A stretch of 62,261 nucleotides of DNA from Bdellovibrio sp. UBA4095 (GTDB taxonomy: Bacteria; Bdellovibrionota; Bdellovibrionia; Bdellovibrionales; Bdellovibrionaceae), in the NCBI GenBank assembly GCA_002381805.1, contig DFXZ01000004.1:1076608-1138868 (forward strand), written 5' to 3'. Position 1 is the first letter of the stretch. The number at the start of each line of letters is the position of its first letter. The notes beneath the pieces were generated by a model that was not told the origin of the DNA, made no database searches, and was given only the letters and a program-made list of their open reading frames with translations. The position numbers and the translations under genes were made by a program. Positions 15,679-23,688 of the stretch are shown in pieces.

Positions 15679-16740
15679 ATGAGCCTGAGTGATAGGAAAC
15701 TGGAAATAACAATGGTCGGATTGGCGGTGGTCGTCGCCGGCGGTCTGAGTTATTTACTCAAGACTCCCGTTCGGCAAGCCATGAGTGAGATCGACATGAT
15801 TTACGAAATGCCGCGTCCGAGATCGTTCTTTGCTTCGCTTTTTGACCTTGGTGATCGCGAAATCTCGCGCTCTTATGTGAATCCTTTTAATAACAAAGAG
15901 ATAGAAAAAAACGCGGCGGAGAAGAAAGCCGAAATTCCCGGCCCTGCGAAAAAGAAGCAAGTTGCCCAAAAACCTAAGGCCAATAAAAAGAAGTCGCAAG
16001 TAGCTGCGAAAAAGAAAAATGTAGATGTGCAAATAGTTGAAGCTGATGAAACCAGCCCAATTCTTGGTGGAGGCGATTCCATTGCTGGAGGCCCACTTAG
16101 ACCAACTAGTAACGATTCTGTAGGAAATGGAAAAGACCCCAAAGCGTCAGAGCAAGGTGTGAATAACACCTTGAGTGGTGCTCAGTGGCGCGCTTTAATA
16201 TTGGCCCAACCAAATCGTGATAATGTTAACAAACTGTTGCAAGCCTATAGCGTTCAAGAAGTTGATGACGGAACTTTTTATACTATTGTGACGGATCTAC
16301 TGCGCGATAATAAGAACGAGAACCAGGCACTGGGTCTGTATGCGGTAAACTCGATTTACAGTTTCAAGAGTTTCAGTGTTGTTTCGCAATATTACGATCA
16401 GTTGTCGGTAGAGAATCAGTCGACAGCGCAATCTTATCTTATGAGCTATGCGGTTACCTCAAGGTTTGGACATTTGATGGCGGCGTTGCAGTCTCAACAA
16501 GTCACGACGGTCGAAGCCGCAGCGGAAGTCATTATGCAGGGCTATATTAAGGCCCAAAACGGGGAGAAACCGACTATAGACCCACGGTTGTCGCGTATTG
16601 ATGGCAATAAGAATGTTGCTGCGGACTACTCGCGGTTCATACCCATATTCCAGCAGTTAGCAAAAAGTCAGGATAACTTTATCTCAAGCCTTGCCCAGTC
16701 AGCGCTTAACCAAATTCAGGTTACGGTCGCCGCTCTTTAG
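15679..16740 (+). CDS. Membrane-anchored protein with Lys/Ala linker, unknown function
   Basis: A 353-aa protein with one N-terminal membrane helix (ITMVGLAVVVAGGLSYLL), a Lys/Ala-rich low-complexity linker (residues 75-112), a Gly/Asp-rich stretch, and a helical C-terminal domain (170-350) with no motif I recognise. The layout resembles periplasmic envelope-spanning proteins, though a TonB signature is not visible. The ribosome site is GGGAGG. The outer-membrane gene at 16781 begins 40 bases later, so the two may act together. Confidence 0.65.
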   Translation: MSLSDRKLEITMVGLAVVVAGGLSYLLKTPVRQAMSEIDMIYEMPRPRSFFASLFDLGDREISRSYVNPFNNKEIEKNAAEKKAEIPGPAKKKQVAQKPKANKKKSQVAAKKKNVDVQIVEADETSPILGGGDSIAGGPLRPTSNDSVGNGKDPKASEQGVNNTLSGAQWRALILAQPNRDNVNKLLQAYSVQEVDDGTFYTIVTDLLRDNKNENQALGLYAVNSIYSFKSFSVVSQYYDQLSVENQSTAQSYLMSYAVTSRFGHLMAALQSQQVTTVEAAAEVIMQGYIKAQNGEKPTIDPRLSRIDGNKNVAADYSRFIPIFQQLAKSQDNFISSLAQSALNQIQVTVAAL

Positions 16741-16780
16741 GCTAGACAGTACGCTTCGTTATCGACAACAATGGTTGCAG

Positions 16781-17509
16781 ATGAAGCGTATTTTTATTTT
16801 TCTTCTTATGTTTTCTTTTGCATTTGTGGCATCTGCTGCTACCACACTGCCGGTCAATCTTAGTAAGCCGGATCGTACTCGGGCATTGCAGATTCTAGGT
16901 TTTGGTTCAGCCGCAAAAATTCTTGATAACCCATACCCCTTAGGCGGATATTCTGGTTTAGAAGTGGGCCTGTCTTCGGAATTTATTCCTATGGAGGATC
17001 TGGCGGCTTTAGGAAATGGATCTACCGATAGTGGCGAATTTAGCTTTTATACGCTGACCTTTGCAAAAGGGCTTTATAATAATGTCGATGTCCATGTTTA
17101 CTTCACCCCACTAATTCAAAGTGAGGAGCTCGAATCCTTCGGTGGTCAGATACGTTGGGGTTTCTTTGAAAGTGTCAGCTTCCCTTTGTCGTTGACCGCG
17201 GTGATTTCGGCGGGTGCCGCTAATTTTTCGAACCTTGTTAATATCTCTACACTTGGAGCTGATTTGGTCGCAACAGTCGCAATGGAAGACGTTGCACTTT
17301 ATGTCGGTGCCGGTCGTACCAGGGCCCTGGGGACATTCATCGGTGGTCCTGATGGTATAACTGACACAGGGGAAACAATCTCTGAAGATATCCTCGAGGA
17401 TCATACGCTTTTTGGAATCAGTGTTGAGATTTCCAAAATGTTCTTGGCATTACAGATCGATCGTTACGCCGATACGGTCTACAGTGGAAAACTGGGTTTC
17501 CGTTTCTAA
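16781..17509 (+). CDS. Putative outer-membrane beta-barrel protein
   Basis: A 242-aa protein with a signal peptide (IFIFLLMFSFAFVASAA). The mature part alternates hydrophobic and polar residues, as in transmembrane beta strands (VDVHVYFTPL, DVALYVGAGRTRAL), and ends in Phe (GKLGFRF), the usual C-terminal residue of barrels inserted by BamA. I chose ATG 16781 because the signal peptide starts there; the frame upstream lies inside the previous gene. Function unknown. It converges with a 4-base overlap on the HldE-C gene. Confidence 0.65.
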   Translation: MKRIFIFLLMFSFAFVASAATTLPVNLSKPDRTRALQILGFGSAAKILDNPYPLGGYSGLEVGLSSEFIPMEDLAALGNGSTDSGEFSFYTLTFAKGLYNNVDVHVYFTPLIQSEELESFGGQIRWGFFESVSFPLSLTAVISAGAANFSNLVNISTLGADLVATVAMEDVALYVGAGRTRALGTFIGGPDGITDTGETISEDILEDHTLFGISVEISKMFLALQIDRYADTVYSGKLGFRF

Positions 17510-17973
17510 GATTTGGCTTTTTCGATTATTTTAGTAGTCGATTTTCCATCAACAAATTGAAGTGACATGACCTGGCCGCCATAAGACATGACGTGCGTGG
17601 AGCCAACGATCTGCTCGATTTTCCAGTCGCCACCTTTGACCAGGATGTCTGGATGCACCTGATGAATAAGGCTTTCAGGAGTATCCTCCGTAAAGATAAC
17701 AGTAAAATCCACGCAGCCCAAGGCTGCTAAAATTTCGGCGCGATCATTTTCATTTTGAACGGGACGAGTGGGACCTTTAAGTCTTTTAACGCTGGCATCG
17801 GAATTGACTCCGACGACAAGAATGTCCCCCAGGTTTCGAGCTTCTTGTAAGTAGCGGATATGGCCGACATGAAGAAGGTCGAAACAGCCATTGGTAAATA
17901 CAACTTTTTTTCCTAGAGAGCGAAGGGGGGCTAAGGCATCGGTAATATCTTCAAATGCGCGTACTTGCCCCAT
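17506..17973 (-). CDS. rfaE2: HldE-type ADP-heptose synthase, cytidylyltransferase domain
   Basis: A 155-aa stand-alone version of the C-terminal half of HldE, which joins heptose-1-phosphate to ATP giving ADP-heptose for the LPS inner core. The nucleotidyltransferase motifs are VFTNGCFDLLHVGHIRYL (HxGH), VVGVNSD, RAEILAAL and GKSTTKI (in the ISSTKI position). The kinase half (RfaE1) is not in the window. An enzyme for another sugar phosphate cannot be excluded. The gene lies 6 bases after the RDD gene. Confidence 0.85.
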   Translation of the reverse strand: MGQVRAFEDITDALAPLRSLGKKVVFTNGCFDLLHVGHIRYLQEARNLGDILVVGVNSDASVKRLKGPTRPVQNENDRAEILAALGCVDFTVIFTEDTPESLIHQVHPDILVKGGDWKIEQIVGSTHVMSYGGQVMSLQFVDGKSTTKIIEKAKS

Positions 17974-17979
17974 AAATCA

Positions 17980-18771
17980 CTAAACCTTTTTATAAAGGCT
18001 GACTCCAGAGATAGCGCCAGCATAATCCTTCCCGAAGATAAGAGACAGAAGAGGGAAGAAAACGAAACCAGTGCAAATCACCAATAGAGACCTATAGATA
18101 ACCTTAAATGAATAGGAAGCTTGTGACATTTGTTCAGGTCGACCGATACGTTGATCGAAAGCCCATTCACCAGGCGTGTACCCCAAGAAAACACGATTCA
18201 CTGTTAGATAGATAAATGAAACACCTGCGAACAAAGCGGCAGTGGCAACGTAGATCATGCCGTTTTCGTCCGGCCGTGTAAGATTCGCGACCAAATCAAC
18301 TTTCGAGATGACTAGTAGAATAATCATGCAAAGCAAACTAGAGGCAATCACCAACATAGCATCAAGCAAAGATGACGAGAAATTCCAAGTGGCAGGTTTG
18401 AACTCCTCTTTTGTATTGGCGGTGATTTTTTGTCGAGTGTTCGTCGCAGCCATATCTAGTGCTCGATTTTTTTGCAGAGTTTTTAAAATTTCATCGACTG
18501 CGGCGGCGGAAGAGCCTTCGGAGCTAGCTTCAGTCATTGCGCCCGGTGCCGTTGGAATACCTGACGTCGAGCGGTTCTTTCTGGGAAGTGGCGGGCGCAA
18601 AGGATCTGTTGAGTTTTCCTCGATCAGCTCCAGGCCTTGGTCCTTAATATAACTATTGGTAGAGAAAGTTTCGTTGGCTGCCGGTTCTGGTTTTACAGGA
18701 TTCGTTTTCTTTTTATGGAAACCTAAACCTTCCGTGAGCGGCTTAAACTCGAATTCTTCAAAGGGATCCAT
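17980..18771 (-). CDS. RDD-family membrane protein
   Basis: A 263-aa protein. The first 140 residues are hydrophilic and Pro/Ser-rich. Then come three or four membrane helices (LDAMLVIASSLLCMIILLVI, MIYVATAALFAGVSFIYL, SLLVICTGFVFFPLLSLIF), with YTPGEWAFDQRIGRPEQ matching the RDD domain's conserved loop. Family members are thought to be transporters or channels, but the function is poorly known. I chose ATG 18771 since AAGGAG lies 5 bases before it; the GTG at 18777 touches that site. Confidence 0.75.
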   Translation of the reverse strand: MDPFEEFEFKPLTEGLGFHKKKTNPVKPEPAANETFSTNSYIKDQGLELIEENSTDPLRPPLPRKNRSTSGIPTAPGAMTEASSEGSSAAAVDEILKTLQKNRALDMAATNTRQKITANTKEEFKPATWNFSSSLLDAMLVIASSLLCMIILLVISKVDLVANLTRPDENGMIYVATAALFAGVSFIYLTVNRVFLGYTPGEWAFDQRIGRPEQMSQASYSFKVIYRSLLVICTGFVFFPLLSLIFGKDYAGAISGVSLYKKV

Positions 18772-18783
18772 TCCCACTCCTTC

Positions 18784-19545
18784 TCAACACATCAGATCAA
18801 AGTCATACTTTAGGACGGACACTAAAGCCATGCAAGCCGTTTCAACCCGCAAAACTTGTGTGCCTAAGGTGACTGGATGAAGGCCCAGTCCCTGGAAGAT
18901 TTCGACCTCACGCTGAGAAAAACCGCCCTCGCTCCCCACTATGATCCAGATGTCTTTAAGTCCTTGGGGATGTTGGGCTTTTATCCGGCTGACGTAATCC
19001 TTGATGCCCAGAGTCGATGGACCCTCGTATGCAAATAGACCCGCTGAAGAGGGGGAAGGGTTAATAAGTTGAGTAAGATTCTCGAAACTGACCACGGGGC
19101 GGATGCTCATAAGGTCACCCCGTCCTGACTGTTGAGTCGCTGACCGGACTATTTTGTCCCAGCGGTCGGTTTTGTTGGAAGAAATTTTCTCTCCGCTGCG
19201 TACGAAGCTATAATCGGAAAAGAAAGGAAGGATGCTTTTAACGCCCATTTCGACGGATTTTTCCATAACGGCATCCATGACTGGAAATCTAGACACGGAT
19301 AGAGCCAAATGCAAATGGGGCTCTTTAAGGGCAGGAATAATTCTCTCTTCTAGAACTCGAGCAGTGGCCGATTTTTTTGAGACATAAGAGACTTCTACAA
19401 AATAGGCTTTACTGTCTTCAGTCAGTACTTCGAATTTCGATCCAATCTCTTGCCGGCAAACATCAAAAATATGATGGAATACTTCACCCGAAAAATTGAC
19501 TTGATCGCCAAAGAGATCTTTCTTTTCGATCCAGTATCTTCTCAT
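18784..19545 (-). CDS. rsmE: 16S rRNA (uracil-1498-N3)-methyltransferase
   Basis: RsmE is a SPOUT-class (knotted) methyltransferase acting on 16S rRNA U1498. Visible signatures are an N-terminal PUA-like domain (VFHHIFDVCRQEIGSKFEV), the KSVEMGV and RSATQQSGR segments, and the C-terminal knot IVGSEGGFSQREVE and LGTQVLRVETA. The length of 253 aa is normal. The start shares an ATGA overlap with the end of prmA, so translation is coupled. Confidence 0.92.
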   Translation of the reverse strand: MRRYWIEKKDLFGDQVNFSGEVFHHIFDVCRQEIGSKFEVLTEDSKAYFVEVSYVSKKSATARVLEERIIPALKEPHLHLALSVSRFPVMDAVMEKSVEMGVKSILPFFSDYSFVRSGEKISSNKTDRWDKIVRSATQQSGRGDLMSIRPVVSFENLTQLINPSPSSAGLFAYEGPSTLGIKDYVSRIKAQHPQGLKDIWIIVGSEGGFSQREVEIFQGLGLHPVTLGTQVLRVETACMALVSVLKYDFDLMC

Positions 19546-20438
19546 GATTGAACCCAGTAGCCGACCCACTCATCTTTTTCAAGACGGCGCACGACATTAA
19601 GTCCTGAGTTCTCGATGAACTTCTCGAAGAAGTGATTGTCGCGCTCTTCTAAAATGCCCGTCAAAAAGAGATGGCCTCCGGGTTTTAGCACACGCAAGAG
19701 ATCCTTTTTGATGTTGATCAGAACACCATCAATGATATTTGCAACCACAACATCGAACTGTTTGCGGATTTCGTCGATCTGAGTATCGGGAATATCTATT
19801 GAAGTCAGGTGATTCAGTTGAACATTGTCGCGCGCTACTCGCCGAGCTTCAGGGTCGATTTCAATACCAGTCACAGAGCCCATGCCGCTTAACTTTGCAA
19901 GCATTGCTAAGATTGCTGTTCCAGTGCCGACATCAAGCATATTCCACAGAGGGAGGCTACCTGCATGCTTTTCTGCCAATTTATTTATGAAGAAGGCCAT
20001 CATCTGAGTGGTTGCATGAGTGCCTGTACCAAACGCCATTCCCGGATCAATAGATACCGATCTTTTAGCTTCTGGAGGAGCTTCTAACCATGAGGGTACA
20101 ACCCAGAAATCGCCAACAAGTTTAAATGGCTTAAAACCTTTTTTCCACTCGGCAAGCCAGTCCTTGTTCTCTTCTTCAAAGATACGCCAGCTGATGCTTC
20201 TGTTGAGATCTTGCAAGCCACTGAAAAAAGTTTCAGCGGGCTTTCCGGCGAAAAAAACATCCATTTCATGATTCTGAGTGGCCACAACCTTCGCGTCGTA
20301 GGTCAAATCAGGTTGCGCAAAAGCCAAGACTTCGGTGACGCCTGTGGCACCGTTTTCAAAGCAATAGGTTGTCATGATGTCTTCAAGTTCAGCAGGGACT
20401 TGGCTTAGGCGAATTCGAATATAAGAATTGTCACTCAT
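19542..20438 (-). CDS. prmA: Ribosomal protein L11 methyltransferase
   Basis: PrmA trimethylates ribosomal protein L11. The protein has the N-terminal recognition domain and the linker ENKDWLAEWKKGFKPF, followed by DPGMAFGTGTHATTQM, LDVGTGTAILAMLAKLSG (SAM loop), GIEIDPEARRVARDN and VVANIIDGVL (catalytic-loop region). The length of 298 aa is typical. The prmA-rsmE pair is common in bacteria, and the 4-base overlap supports an operon. Confidence 0.93.
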   Translation of the reverse strand: MSDNSYIRIRLSQVPAELEDIMTTYCFENGATGVTEVLAFAQPDLTYDAKVVATQNHEMDVFFAGKPAETFFSGLQDLNRSISWRIFEEENKDWLAEWKKGFKPFKLVGDFWVVPSWLEAPPEAKRSVSIDPGMAFGTGTHATTQMMAFFINKLAEKHAGSLPLWNMLDVGTGTAILAMLAKLSGMGSVTGIEIDPEARRVARDNVQLNHLTSIDIPDTQIDEIRKQFDVVVANIIDGVLINIKKDLLRVLKPGGHLFLTGILEERDNHFFEKFIENSGLNVVRRLEKDEWVGYWVQS

Positions 20439-20444
20439 GGGTGA

Positions 20445-21005
20445 CTAGTTACCAGAATCCGCCACTTTTTCAAGCTTTTCTGCCGCAGGTGCCGAGGGTG
20501 CAGAAGCGGTCGTCGTAGTTTGTAAAACCTTCTCTACCACAGTAGAAATGGATGGCATTGCAGGCGCGGTGGGTGCTGTTAAGTTAGCATTGGTTTTGGG
20601 TTTCGGCTTGGACTTGTCGATGAAGGAGCCTTGAAAGTCGATTTGATCTCCGACCATGATACCAATCTGTTCAAGCATAGGGAGCTCGTCTCGAGAAAGT
20701 AGCTTATATTCACGAGCGACTGCGATTTGGTCGAATATTGCGATGATCTTCAGTTGTCCTACAGGCACCGTGATGGCACCGAAAGAATTTGCACCGCTGG
20801 CGTCGCGAATATTGATTTTGCGAACAGCTGTGACGACTAAGTTCTTTTTAAAACCGGTGTGCGCGTTGGTTTTAATGTAGAAGTCTTTGTAGACGGCGTC
20901 ATTCTCAGCAAGAGTGATGTTACGGCGGACGTCGATGACGGAAATGTCAGCTGCGAATGATGTCGGCAAATACGCCAGTATCAATATAGCTAAGAGCGTT
21001 TTCAT
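20445..21005 (-). CDS. Exported protein of unknown function
   Basis: A 186-aa protein with a signal peptide (LLAILILAYLPTSFA), a beta-rich core (residues 25-130, e.g. VPVGQLKIIAIFDQIAVARE) and a Pro/Ala/Thr-rich tail. The core resembles small beta-barrel domains such as the end of flagellar FlgT, but the likeness is weak and I do not assign it. It ends 6 bases before prmA, so it may head that operon. Confidence 0.6.
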   Translation of the reverse strand: MKTLLAILILAYLPTSFAADISVIDVRRNITLAENDAVYKDFYIKTNAHTGFKKNLVVTAVRKINIRDASGANSFGAITVPVGQLKIIAIFDQIAVAREYKLLSRDELPMLEQIGIMVGDQIDFQGSFIDKSKPKPKTNANLTAPTAPAMPSISTVVEKVLQTTTTASAPSAPAAEKLEKVADSGN

Positions 21006-21105
21006 GCAAAACCCTTCCCTGGTTTGTCTGATAGCTCTATCGGTTGTCTAAAAATGAAACTTAAATGCGAACCTCAGTCGCTGGACCAAGGTTCGGAGAT
21101 TGGAC

Positions 21106-22050
21106 TTATCTTTTTGGTCGTGAACTCTGAGGACCTGAGCGTTTCGCACTTGGATGCTTGGAGCCTGAACGCTTTGGTGCGGCAGATTTGCGTGCGGGTT
21201 TTTTAGGGCCTTGCGCACGAGGAGCAGGACTTGCCGATTTTTTTGCTGAAGGGGCTCGGCCTTTATAGGTTTTTTTAGTTTTCAACTCTTCAGGATCGTC
21301 ACCCAAAAAGACACGCTCAACAGCGACGTCATTAAGATACATCAGCTCTCCCACTTTCAGAGCGCCCATTCGTAGGCGGCCGATAGCGACGCGCTGGAGT
21401 TTCAAAACGTCAAAGCCGATTTTGGCAAACATCTGACGAATCTGGCGATTCTTTCCTTCCGTGATAACAATCTTCCACCACTCATACTTTTCGGATTTTT
21501 TATCGCCGCTCTTTTTTACTTTTTCGATGTGCTTAGCAGACACGCGACCACCGATGATCGTGACGCCTTTTCTCAGTTTTTCAATCTGAAAAGGTTGAGG
21601 TTGGCCATCGAGCTTTACAAGGTAGGTTTTTGTGACTTCAGCTTTCGGATGCATGACTTTGTTGGCGAAGTCACCATCGTTCGTCAGCAACAGCATGCCT
21701 TCGGAGTCCCAGTCAAGGCGGCCCACGGGGAAAACTCGCGTAGGGACGTCGCCAAGGTATTCAGCGATAGTCGGACGCTCATGTGGATCATCCATTGTAG
21801 TCAGTACGCCTTTGGGTTTGTTTAGAACTATATATAGTTTTTGAGCCAGAGGTTTACGCAGCGGCTTGCCTTCAACGAGAATTCGGTCCGCCGACGGATC
21901 AACCTTGATACCGAGTTCATAGACTCGCTTGCCATTCACGGTGACAAGTCCTTCTTCGATCATGCGATCGGCATGACGGCGGGAAGCCAGTCCACTGTCA
22001 GCGATTAATTTGTTAAGTCGAACTCTTTGAGCGGCGTTATTTTCAGACAT
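21106..22050 (-). CDS. RsuA/RluB-family 23S rRNA pseudouridine synthase
   Basis: A 314-aa protein with an N-terminal S4 RNA-binding domain (RLNKLIADSGLASRRHADRM) and a pseudouridine synthase domain whose catalytic Asp lies in GRLDWDSEGMLLLTNDG; KNRQIRQMF is also typical. The last 60 residues are Lys/Arg/Pro/Ser-rich and disordered, a common tail in RluB. The best match is RluB (U2605 of 23S rRNA), but RluE/RluF types are not excluded. It overlaps the gene upstream by 46 bases. Confidence 0.88.
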   Translation of the reverse strand: MSENNAAQRVRLNKLIADSGLASRRHADRMIEEGLVTVNGKRVYELGIKVDPSADRILVEGKPLRKPLAQKLYIVLNKPKGVLTTMDDPHERPTIAEYLGDVPTRVFPVGRLDWDSEGMLLLTNDGDFANKVMHPKAEVTKTYLVKLDGQPQPFQIEKLRKGVTIIGGRVSAKHIEKVKKSGDKKSEKYEWWKIVITEGKNRQIRQMFAKIGFDVLKLQRVAIGRLRMGALKVGELMYLNDVAVERVFLGDDPEELKTKKTYKGRAPSAKKSASPAPRAQGPKKPARKSAAPKRSGSKHPSAKRSGPQSSRPKR

Positions 22051-23054
22051 TCTTCATCAGCCTCAGGTAATTGTTGAAGGTCCAATATACCACTAGTGAG
22101 GCCTGAACGGGAGAGATTCTTGCGATTGAATTCAGCAATCCCATGGCGAAGGTCACGAACCAACAATGTCATGAGCTTATCTCCCAAAAATACGTTCTCG
22201 AGGGCGGTTTCAGCTTTTCCAATAATGATCTGTGCCCATTTAAGGGCGTCAGAGTCGCCTTGTTGGATAAGAGCACAGGTCCGTTCAAGTTCACTGACAA
22301 GATCTTGGTAGAAAGGATCTGTTCTTCGATCTATGAAAAAATGTTCAAGGCGTTTAATGGGGAATAGAAGGCGAGTCTGCTCTTGAAGGGGCTCGTTCTT
22401 AAGTTCTTGAAGTTTTTGGAAAACATAGCCTCTTAAAAGAGAACCAGTCACCCGGTTGTTCAGAATCTGAAATTGGGCCGTTATGTAAGGAGCCACTTCA
22501 ATTTTATGCGTGTGCAAAGGGTTCAGTTCTAGCTCGGGAGTATAATAAAGAACCAAATCATGGCGTAAAGGCTCAAGACGACCAGAGCGAATTGTGAACT
22601 TTCGATCAAAGGTTCGGACTTCAAGAGATTTGTCTCCGCGAAGAATGATTGCGATGACTCTTTTGTTTTGATCTGGCAGAAGGCGAATCTTGTCGTCTTC
22701 TGTGCACAGAGGCTTCAAATAAGAACTCACTGCGTCAATTAAGTCAGAGAAGTGCTCAATTTCTAGAAGCTGCATGTGCTGAGGGAAACGAATCGGGGTC
22801 AGGTCGAATTTCTGCTGATAAAAACTATTAAAGTTCTCGAGTAAAAATCGGACTTCGTGTCCTAATTGCTGTTTATTGGAGGCCCAATGCGGGTAATCCA
22901 TACAGTAGTTAAAGAAAGTTTCGATGAGTTCTGGTGTTAAGGCATCCTCTGGATGAGCCGAACCGCGCAAGAAGTTATAAAAAGACAGGCGTGTTGGAGT
23001 GTTCTGCGGATTCAGATCAGATACAAATTTTAGCAACTGTCCTACTTTTAGCAT
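22005..23054 (-). CDS. Conserved-looking hypothetical protein overlapping the pseudouridine synthase gene
   Basis: A 349-aa cytoplasmic protein without signal peptide or membrane helix. It has mixed helices and strands and no motif I recognise. Many bacteria carry scpA/scpB before an rluB-type gene, but this protein does not look like either. The 3' end overlaps the next gene's start by 46 bases, so the two are coupled. The ribosome site is the G-run six bases before ATG 23054. Confidence 0.65.
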   Translation of the reverse strand: MLKVGQLLKFVSDLNPQNTPTRLSFYNFLRGSAHPEDALTPELIETFFNYCMDYPHWASNKQQLGHEVRFLLENFNSFYQQKFDLTPIRFPQHMQLLEIEHFSDLIDAVSSYLKPLCTEDDKIRLLPDQNKRVIAIILRGDKSLEVRTFDRKFTIRSGRLEPLRHDLVLYYTPELELNPLHTHKIEVAPYITAQFQILNNRVTGSLLRGYVFQKLQELKNEPLQEQTRLLFPIKRLEHFFIDRRTDPFYQDLVSELERTCALIQQGDSDALKWAQIIIGKAETALENVFLGDKLMTLLVRDLRHGIAEFNRKNLSRSGLTSGILDLQQLPEADEECLKITPLKEFDLTN

Positions 23055-23167
23055 TTTTCCCCCGAGGTCCTGTATTACTAGGAAAACCTACGAACATTTG
23101 AATTTTTAGTCCAGAAAAATTATGATGAATCGTGAAGAATTTGGAACGTCCTTGGGAGGGCTCGCAC

Positions 23168-23671
23168 ATGCAGAAAGAATTGAACCCGGATTTATTTGGA
23201 GAAAAAAAGCTTAGCAAGAGTGCGGCCCAGGAAGATTCCTCCTCCATGGGCTTTCAGTCGCAAAACTATTTGAACACAGACAGGCAGATTTTCGAACTCA
23301 AGGCACAGAACCAGGCATTGGCGGAGCAGCTGAATAAAATGGTTGGAACGATCAATGAATTGATTAAATCAAGCAATGTTCGATTTGAAAAACAAAACCA
23401 GCAACTGACTCGCCTTGAGCAGAGTCACAATGGTTTGGCGATGGAAGCTGGTCAGAAAATCACGCAGCTGACCTCGCGAGTAAATGAAAGAAAGAGCCTG
23501 GATTTAAAAGTTCAGGAAATGGTCGACCGGCACAACAACGTGATCAAAAGTTTTGAAGTCAGAATGAACCACTTACAAAAGCTGCTTTCAGAAAAAGAAG
23601 CCCAGATGCATAATGCGCAGACGGCTTTAAACGAAGCAAAAATGGAAATTGCCCGTCTTAAGAGACTTTAA
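23168..23671 (+). CDS. Short coiled-coil protein
   Basis: A 167-aa protein. After about 30 polar residues it is one long coiled coil (residues 38-165, for example LKAQNQALAEQLNKMVGTIN). No signal peptide. I chose ATG 23168 because GGGAGGG lies 7 bases upstream. The GTG at 23132 has no such site. It is divergent from the 22005-23054 gene and convergent with dsbD. Function unknown. Confidence 0.7.
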   Translation: MQKELNPDLFGEKKLSKSAAQEDSSSMGFQSQNYLNTDRQIFELKAQNQALAEQLNKMVGTINELIKSSNVRFEKQNQQLTRLEQSHNGLAMEAGQKITQLTSRVNERKSLDLKVQEMVDRHNNVIKSFEVRMNHLQKLLSEKEAQMHNAQTALNEAKMEIARLKRL

Positions 23672-23688
23672 TAGTCGCAGCGGTTCGA

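Noticed and set aside
22005..23054. The gene before the pseudouridine synthase as scpB
   Set aside because: The position would fit, but the sequence shows neither the winged-helix pattern nor the length of ScpB.
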